Shown here: positions 58,813 to 64,000 of the stretch, in pieces
Layout: the number at the start of each line of letters is the position of its first letter
Position numbering within the stretch: the first letter of the stretch is position 1
Assembly: GCA_963811335.1 (NCBI GenBank)
Contig: CAWERB010000030.1
Span: 124,001 to 188,000, forward strand
DNA from: Trebonia sp963811335
GTDB lineage: Bacteria > Actinomycetota > Actinomycetes > Streptosporangiales > Streptosporangiaceae
Direction: 5' to 3'
Length of the DNA: 64,000 nt
The notes under the pieces: generated by a model
The model's input: the letters and a program-made list of their open reading frames with translations, nothing else
The model's database searches: none
What the model was told of the DNA's origin: nothing
Made by a program: the position numbers and the translations under genes

Positions 58813-59472
58813 ATGGGACACGATGAGCTCGCGGCTACGCGCCGCAGCCTGCACGGTGTGGCCGAACTGGTCCTCGCGGGCCCGCAGTACCGGGCCACCG
58901 GGAGACTGCGGCTTGGGGTCGTCGCTGGCGGCTTCGCCACGACGACCCTGTCTCCCCGGCTGCTGGTTAACGGCTCCCGGGTCGCCGGCGCCGAGGGGGT
59001 GACGGCCGCCATTGGCGGCCGCTCCCCGCGCGCCATCGGAGCGGAGCTTGGCGTGGCGGTTGGCCGCCCGGCAGGCCTCTACGAGGACGGCTCGGGAGTC
59101 GATCCCGACGAGACGCTGTCCGTGGACCCGGCCGAGGCCGGCGTGATCATGGGAGCGCTGGCCCTCGGCCACGACGCGCTGACCGCCTTCGCCGGCGGCG
59201 AGTCGCCGGTGCTGTGGCCGGAGCACTTCGACGTGGCGGTCCGCGTGCATGACGTCAACTTCGGTGTCTCGCCGGGAGACGGCTTCAGCGCGGAGCCGTA
59301 CGCGTACATCGGGGTCGCGGCGGCGCCTGCCGGTGACGGGTTCTGGAACGCCCCGTTCGGTGCCGCCGTCCCGCTGCGCGAACTGCCGGACGCGGCGGCC
59401 GTCACCGCGTTTTTCGCCGCGGGCCGCGAGCGCGCCCGCGACCTTGACCGCGATCGCCGGAGCGGGTCATGA
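58813..59472 (+). CDS. Conserved actinobacterial hypothetical protein
   Basis: The 219-residue protein reads MGHDELAATRRSLHGVAELV and contains PVLWPEHFDVAV, FGVSPGD and YAYIGVAAAPAGDGFWNAPFG, blocks I recall from an uncharacterised family widespread in streptomycetes. It has no membrane or signal segment. Its stop overlaps the next start by four bases (ATGA). Function is unknown. Confidence 0.8.
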   Translation: MGHDELAATRRSLHGVAELVLAGPQYRATGRLRLGVVAGGFATTTLSPRLLVNGSRVAGAEGVTAAIGGRSPRAIGAELGVAVGRPAGLYEDGSGVDPDETLSVDPAEAGVIMGALALGHDALTAFAGGESPVLWPEHFDVAVRVHDVNFGVSPGDGFSAEPYAYIGVAAAPAGDGFWNAPFGAAVPLRELPDAAAVTAFFAAGRERARDLDRDRRSGS

Positions 59473-59708
59473 CCATAGGTACCGGGCTCGTCGTCGTGGT
59501 CACGGTGGTGGTGATCGGCCTGCTGCTGCTGTCGGCGCTGCGCCCGCGGCGCCCGCGCCTGGTCAACCGGGGCCGCGGCCGCGGCGGCTTCCGGCGGCGG
59601 CGCATGGACGCGATCAAGGCGGCGGCCGCCGCCGACATCGCGATGATCCGGGAGAACGACGGGTTCCTGCGGCCCGATGCGGCAGGAGACCGGGACAGCG
59701 AAGCCTGA
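59469..59708 (+). CDS. Small single-pass membrane protein
   Basis: The 79-residue protein has one helix (GLVVVVTVVVIGLLLLSAL), then a strongly basic stretch (RPRRPRLVNRGRGRGG, FRRRRMD) and an acidic C-terminus. Positive charges after the helix predict an outside N-terminus and cytosolic tail. The start overlaps the upstream gene by four bases, so the two are co-translated. I do not recognise a family. Confidence 0.7.
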   Translation: MTIGTGLVVVVTVVVIGLLLLSALRPRRPRLVNRGRGRGGFRRRRMDAIKAAAAADIAMIRENDGFLRPDAAGDRDSEA

Positions 59709-59755
59709 CCAGGCGGCCGGCATCCGCCAGAAACCGGGTGGCGCCCGGCGCGGCG

Positions 59756-60425
59756 ATGGCCGACAGTAGACCTGTGCGGTCAGGCGACGGCGAGGACCTT
59801 CTCGCCGGCTACGTGAGCGGGCCGGCGGCCGCGACCGAGGCGACCGCCGTGGCGCTGGCCCGGGCGGCGGGCGCCCGGACCGTGGTGCTTGTCGAAGGGG
59901 TCAGCGATCAGATCGCCGTGGAGACCCTGGCCCGCCGGCGCGGCAGGAACCTGGCCGCCGACGGCATCGTGGTGCTGCCCGTCGGCGGCGCCCGCGGGTT
60001 CGCCAGGTACCTGCGGAAGTTCGGCCCCGCAGGGGGCCGGCGCACGGCTGGCGGGCCTGTGCGACGCGGGCGAGGCGCACATCGTCAGGCAGGCGGTGGC
60101 CGCGACGGGGCTGGCGGCGCCCGGCTCGGGCGCGGACCTGGGCCGGCTCGGCTTCTTCGTCTGCGTCGCGGACCTGGAGGACGAGCTCATCCGCGCCGCA
60201 GGCGCCGAGCTGGTGCGCGAGGTCTTCGCCGCGCACGGCGACCTCGGCGCGTTCCGCACCATCCAGCGGCAGCCCGCATGGCAGGGCAGGGACGAGGCGG
60301 CGCAGCTGCGGCGCTTCCTCGGCGCGGGAGCACAGCGCAAGCTCCGCTACGCGCGCCTGCTGACCGGCGCCATCAGCCTTGACCGGATGCCGCGCCCGCT
60401 CACCGGCCTCCTCACCGCCGTCTGA
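59756..60425 (+). CDS. TOPRIM-domain protein (OLD-nuclease-like), frame break in a G5 run
   Basis: About 220 residues. The TOPRIM glutamate is in VVLVEGVSDQIAVETLA, followed by VVLPVGGARGFARYLRKFGP; the second acidic motif appears as LAGLCDAGEAH, where classic OLD proteins have DxD. No ATPase domain is attached, unlike typical OLD nucleases. The frame changes at GGGGG (60032-60036). The C-terminus (AWQGRDEAAQLRRFLGAG, RKLRYARLLTGAI) is helical. It could act as a small nuclease or DNA-metabolism partner. Function is inferred. Confidence 0.75.
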
Positions 60426-60726
60426 CCTCCGGCCTGCGGCACCCGGTCTGGCGCACGGCAGGCCCTCGCGGCGCGGCACGCGGCCGCGGCCCGCCGCTGA
60501 CCTGCGCCTGCGAGCCCGGCGGCCCGCACAGCCGGCAGTGACGCCGGTGACCTGCGAAGAACCGGCCGGCTTGTGACGGGAGCCCAATTTTCCCTCACCG
60601 AGCTGAACCGGACATCGGTGGCGCAACCAGCGGGAATCCTGGATTATTTGGACAGGCCGCGGGCGCGGGAGCCTGCCGGTGCCGCGTGCCGCCGGCCGCC
60701 GCAACCACACGAGAAAAGGGGTCTAC
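60426..60726. other. 300-base intergenic region
   Basis: This is the space upstream of the first alcohol dehydrogenase. No gene or clear promoter was recognised; open frames are Arg/Pro-rich. The ribosome-binding site AAAAGGGG lies at its end. Confidence 0.5.
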
Positions 60727-61839
60727 ATGGGCATCACCACGCGAGCCGCGGTCTGCCGTGTGCCCGGCCAGCCGTGGGAGATCACCGAGCTCGAGCTCGA
60801 CGAGCCCAAGGCGAACGAGGTCAGGATCAAGTTCTACGCGGCCGGCCTGTGCCACTCCGACGACCACATCCAGAAGGGCGACGCGCCGATGCGCTTGCCG
60901 GTGGTCGGCGGGCACGAAGGCGCGGGCATCGTGGACGCGGTGGGCCCCTCCGTGACCCGGGTCAAGGTCGGCGACCACGTGACCTGCTCGTTCATTCCCG
61001 CCTGCGGCAAGTGCCGGTACTGCTCGACCGGCCGCCAGCAGCTGTGCGACGCCGGCCTGAACGCCGCCGTCGGTTGCTTCCCCGACGGCACGTTCCGGTT
61101 TCACCAGGGCAGCGAGGACTTCGGCGGACTGTGCGTGCTCGGCACGTTCTCCCAGTACGCGGTCGTGCACGAGTACTCGGTCATCAAGATCCCGCAGGAG
61201 ATCGGCTTCGACGTGGCCGCGCTCGTCGCGTGCGGCGTGCCAACCGGCTGGGGCTCGGCGGTCCGCGCCAGCGGCGTGCGCGCCGGGCAGACCGTGGTGA
61301 TCTACGGCACCGGCGGCGTCGGCATGAACGCGGTGCAGGGCGCCAGCCTCGCCGGGGCGAAGAACGTGATCGTGGTCGACCCGGTGGAGTTCAAGCGGGA
61401 CCAAGCCCTGTCCGTGTTCGGCGCCACGCACGCGTTCGCCACCGCCAAGGAAGCGCACGACTTCGTGGTCGAGACCACCTGGGGCGAGCTGGCCGACGTA
61501 GCGATCATCACCGTCGGCATCCTGCACGACGAGGTGATCGCCAACGCCATCAAGGTCGTGGGCAAGAGCGGCCAGGTCACCATCACGGCGGTGGGCAACG
61601 GCTGGATCAACGAGAACCCCGGCCTGCTGATCGGCTACCAGCGCCGGATCCAGGGCTCCATCTACGGCGGCTGCAGCCCGCTTGTCGACGTGCCCGCCCT
61701 CATCGGCCTGTACCAGGCAGGCAAGCTCAAGCTTGACGAGCTGATCACCCGCCGGTACAAGCTCGACGAGATCAACGAGGGCTACCAGGACATGCTCGAC
61801 GGCAAGAACATCCGCGGCGTGATCGTCCACGAGCACTGA
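60727..61839 (+). CDS. NDMA-dependent alcohol dehydrogenase, copy 1
   Basis: This 370-residue medium-chain zinc dehydrogenase has the catalytic zinc site AAGLCHSDDH and GGHEGAGIV. Its structural zinc loop is CGKCRYCSTGRQQLC and the NAD-binding turn is YGTGGVGMNAVQGA. Sequence style matches the actinobacterial family that uses tightly bound NAD and is assayed with N,N-dimethyl-4-nitrosoaniline. In cells an electron acceptor such as mycofactocin is expected for several members. ATG 60727 follows AAGGGG. The copy is very similar to the next gene. Confidence 0.9.
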   Translation: MGITTRAAVCRVPGQPWEITELELDEPKANEVRIKFYAAGLCHSDDHIQKGDAPMRLPVVGGHEGAGIVDAVGPSVTRVKVGDHVTCSFIPACGKCRYCSTGRQQLCDAGLNAAVGCFPDGTFRFHQGSEDFGGLCVLGTFSQYAVVHEYSVIKIPQEIGFDVAALVACGVPTGWGSAVRASGVRAGQTVVIYGTGGVGMNAVQGASLAGAKNVIVVDPVEFKRDQALSVFGATHAFATAKEAHDFVVETTWGELADVAIITVGILHDEVIANAIKVVGKSGQVTITAVGNGWINENPGLLIGYQRRIQGSIYGGCSPLVDVPALIGLYQAGKLKLDELITRRYKLDEINEGYQDMLDGKNIRGVIVHEH

Positions 61840-61889
61840 TCTTGCGGGCCGATGGCAAAAGCCGCCATCTTATCGGCCCGCAAGATCAG
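61836..61889 (+). terminator. Long stem-loop at the end of the first alcohol dehydrogenase gene
   Basis: CTGATCTTGCGGGCCGAT (61836-61853) and ATCGGCCCGCAAGATCAG (61872-61889) are perfect 18-base complements around an 18-base loop that can fold again (GGC-AAAA-GCC). The left arm includes the stop codon. It should terminate or attenuate transcription into the second dehydrogenase gene, or protect the 3' end. Confidence 0.6.
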
Positions 61890-61899
61890 CGATATCCCC

Positions 61900-61965
61900 G
61901 GGGGGACGACCCCCCGTACCCCCCGCATGCGGCCTTCGGCCGCGAAACCTGGCTCTCCCAGGAGG
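61900..61965 (+). promoter_or_regulatory. Structured leader of the second alcohol dehydrogenase gene
   Basis: Three hairpins lie in a row: GGGGGG-ACGA-CCCCCC (61900-61915), GCGGCC-TTC-GGCCGC (61929-61943, which also reads as a cUUCGg tetraloop), and CCTGG-CTCTC-CCAGG (61948-61962). The last overlaps the AGGAGG ribosome-binding site (61960-61965), so folding could block ribosome entry. The ATG is at 61973. Confidence 0.5.
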
Positions 61966-61972
61966 AACGTAG

Positions 61973-63103
61973 ATGAGCATCACCACCCGCGCCGCTATTG
62001 CCCGGGCACCGCACGTCGGCTGGGAAGTCACCGACCTGCAGCTCGACGAGCCCAAGGCGCACGAGGTCCGGGTCAAGATCATGGCGGCCGGCCTCTGCCA
62101 CTCCGACGACCACATCACCACCGGCGACGCCCCCATCCGGCTGCCGGTCGTGGGCGGGCACGAGGGCGCGGGCATCGTGGAGTCCGTCGGCCCTGACGTG
62201 CAGCGCGTCAAGCCAGGCGACAAGATCGTGCTGTCCTACATCCCGGCCTGCGGCGCCTGCCGGCCCTGCTCGACCGGGCACCAGAACATGTGCGTCAAGG
62301 GGCTCAACGCCGGCACCGGCATGTTCGAGGACGGCACCTGGCGGTTCCACGAAGGCGAGACGGACATCGGCGGGTTCTGCACGCTCGGCACCTTCTCGCA
62401 GTACGCGGTCGTGTCTGAGTGGGCGACCGTGCCGTTGCGCGAGGACTTCCAGGACATCCCGTGGGAGCTGCTGTGCCTGGTGGGCTGCGGCGTGCCGACC
62501 GGCTGGGGTTCCTCGGTGCACGCGGCCGGCGTGCAGGCCGGCGACACCGTGGTGATCTTCGGCGCCGGCGGCGTGGGCAGCAACGCGGTGCAGGGCGCCA
62601 GGTTCGCGGGCGCCAAGAACGTGGTCGTGGTCGACCCGGTCGAGTTCAAGCGGGACATGGCGGTCAATGTCTTCGGCGCCACGCACGCCTTCGCCACCGC
62701 CAAGGAGGCGCAGGACTTCGTGCGGGAGACCACCTGGGGGCAGCTGGCCGACCACGCGATCATGACGCCCGGCGCGGTCACCGAGGAGATGGTGCAGGCC
62801 GCGGTGATGATGACCGGCAAGGGCGGCAAGGTGACGATCACCGCGGTCGGGCACATCAACGAGCGCGCCGTGCACGTGCACGCGGGCCTGCTGATCGGCT
62901 ACATGCGCCAGGTCCGCGGCGCGCTGTTCGGCGACAGCAACCCGCTGTACGACATCCCGATGCTGCTCGGCCTGTACAAGTCGGGCCAGCTCAAGCTGGA
63001 CGAGCTGGTGACCCGCAAGTACTCGCTCGACCAGGTGAACCAGGCCTACCAGGACATGAACGACGGCAAGAACATCCGCGGCGTGATCATCCACGAGCAT
63101 TAG
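61973..63103 (+). CDS. NDMA-dependent alcohol dehydrogenase, copy 2
   Basis: This 376-residue paralogue of the preceding gene shares nearly every block: AAGLCHSDDH, GGHEGAGIVES, structural zinc loop CGACRPCSTGHQNMC and cofactor turn FGAGGVGSNAVQGA. The two differ mainly in the substrate-side region (MFEDGTWRFHEGETDIGG and YIPACG context), so different alcohols or aldehydes may be handled. Tandem duplication is the probable origin. The start is fixed by AGGAGG. Confidence 0.9.
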   Translation: MSITTRAAIARAPHVGWEVTDLQLDEPKAHEVRVKIMAAGLCHSDDHITTGDAPIRLPVVGGHEGAGIVESVGPDVQRVKPGDKIVLSYIPACGACRPCSTGHQNMCVKGLNAGTGMFEDGTWRFHEGETDIGGFCTLGTFSQYAVVSEWATVPLREDFQDIPWELLCLVGCGVPTGWGSSVHAAGVQAGDTVVIFGAGGVGSNAVQGARFAGAKNVVVVDPVEFKRDMAVNVFGATHAFATAKEAQDFVRETTWGQLADHAIMTPGAVTEEMVQAAVMMTGKGGKVTITAVGHINERAVHVHAGLLIGYMRQVRGALFGDSNPLYDIPMLLGLYKSGQLKLDELVTRKYSLDQVNQAYQDMNDGKNIRGVIIHEH

Positions 63104-63244
63104 GACCGCGCGCCTGCGCCATGGGTCCAGCGCCGTGCGGTCGCTGGCACGCCGCCGGCACGGTACTGTGCGTCGAGGTGATTTCCCCTGTCCAGCCCGA
63201 CACGTCCAGCCCCAGGGCCGGTGAGCCGCGCTCAGGTGAGCGCA

Positions 63245-64000
63245 ATGCCCAAGGCCGAGCTTCACCTGCACATCGAGGGCACGCTCGAACCAGAGCTCGC
63301 GTTCGACCTTGCCACGCGCAACGGCGTCGGCCTGCGCTACGCCGACGCCGAGGCGCTGGGCCGCGCCTATCAGTTCAGCGACCTGAGCTCGTTCCTCGCC
63401 CTGTACTACGAGTGCATGGCCGTGCTGCGCACCGCCGAGGACTTCGCCGACCTGGCCACCGCCTACCTTGACCGGGCCAGCGCCGACGGCGTGACGCGGG
63501 TGGAGATGTTCTTCGACCCGCAGATGCACCTGTCCCGCGGCGTTCCGCTGACCGAGGTCATCGGCGGCCTGCGGGCCGCCGCCGACGGCAAGCGCCGCCA
63601 GCGGGAGGCCCGCACGCCGGGCTCATCGCCTGCTTCCTGCGCGACCTCGGGCCCGCCGACGCGGCGGCGACGCTGGAGGCCCTGGCCGGGCACGCCGGCG
63701 AACTGCTCGGCGTGGGGCTCGACTCGGCCGAGGTCGGCTACCCGCCCGGCGACTTCGCCCGGGTATTCGACGACGCCCGGGCGCTCGGGCTGCACACCGT
63801 CGCGCACGCCGGCGAGGAGGGGCCGCCCGAGTACGTGTGGCAGGCGCTCGACCTGCTCGGCGTGGAACGGGTCGACCATGGCATCCGCAGCGTCGAGGAC
63901 CCCGCGCTGCTGCGGCGGCTGGCGGCCGACCGTACCCCGCTGACCGTCTGCCCGCTGTCGAACGTCCGGTTGCGCTGCGTCGAGGCCATTGCCAGCCACC
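63245..64000 (+). CDS. Adenosine deaminase family protein, frame break at about 63,600 (3' end outside window)
   Basis: The start is MPKAELHLHIEGTLEPEL, with metal ligands His7 and His9. The second part reads HTVAHAGEEGPPEYVW, VERVDHGIRS and LTVCPLSNVRL, the catalytic His/Glu and Asp motifs of the family. These lie in another frame after about 63,595. The protein deaminates adenosine or adenine in purine salvage and continues past the window. GTG 63221 is an alternative start. Adenosine and adenine forms cannot be separated from this fragment. Confidence 0.88.

Overview
The window is GC-rich (roughly 70% by eye) and densely coding on both strands, with GTG and TTG starts common. It looks like an actinomycete (Actinomycetota). 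The gene content agrees: a Rv2578c-type radical SAM protein behind mycobacterial-style SOS boxes, a Rv2466c-like DsbA-fold protein, two NDMA-dependent alcohol dehydrogenases, an Nei2-like glycosylase, an MgtE-N/PRC/CBS protein paired with DUF1003, a MocR regulator, and DUF3040 and DUF2127 membrane proteins. I cannot place it to genus. No rRNA, tRNA, CRISPR array, integrase or IS element was found.

Layout. 1-6.2 kb: a Tat lipoprotein cut by the window edge, a homocysteine methyltransferase/MTHFR fusion, and a PucR regulator divergent from an aldehyde dehydrogenase. 6.2-13.5 kb: two MFS exporters around an FmdB zinc ribbon, an unknown gene facing DUF3040, the SOS-box radical SAM gene, a 0.6 kb gap and an ArsR regulator. 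13.7-21.3 kb: isochorismate synthase, then a complete oligopeptide-type ABC importer (binding lipoprotein, two permeases, fused double ATPase). 21.3-26.4 kb: a hypothetical gene, a broken PQQ sugar dehydrogenase, an AT-rich palindromic repeat, and TetR with a hemerythrin/SRPBCC protein. 26.7-34.2 kb: two coupled glycosyltransferases and a PadR-ATPase-FtsX operon. 34.3-41.5 kb: small metabolic enzymes, a half-length ABC-F gene, two methyltransferases and a Nudix hydrolase. 41.5-53.4 kb: a second copy of the AT-rich repeat, an expansin-like protein, MgtE-like/DUF1003, MocR, a NYN RNase-zinc ribbon-FHA protein, acyl-CoA dehydrogenase, a PEBP lipoprotein, a large disordered protein and Nei. 53.6-64 kb: conserved hypotheticals, a GH27 enzyme coupled to a nitrilase homologue without its catalytic cysteine, a LAGLIDADG endonuclease, a TOPRIM protein, tandem alcohol dehydrogenases and adenosine deaminase (cut by the window end).

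The main caveat is that about fifteen genes, including ones expected to be needed (menF, an ABC binding protein, metF), change reading frame once or more, often in or beside G/C runs. This looks more like uncorrected indels in the assembly than real gene decay. Such genes are given with their full biological span, and the breakpoint is stated.

The least conventional items are the pair of AT-rich palindromic elements (24.4 and 41.7 kb), the NYN-FHA protein, the cysteine-less nitrilase coupled to GH27, the tandem SOS boxes, and the heavily structured leader of the second alcohol dehydrogenase.
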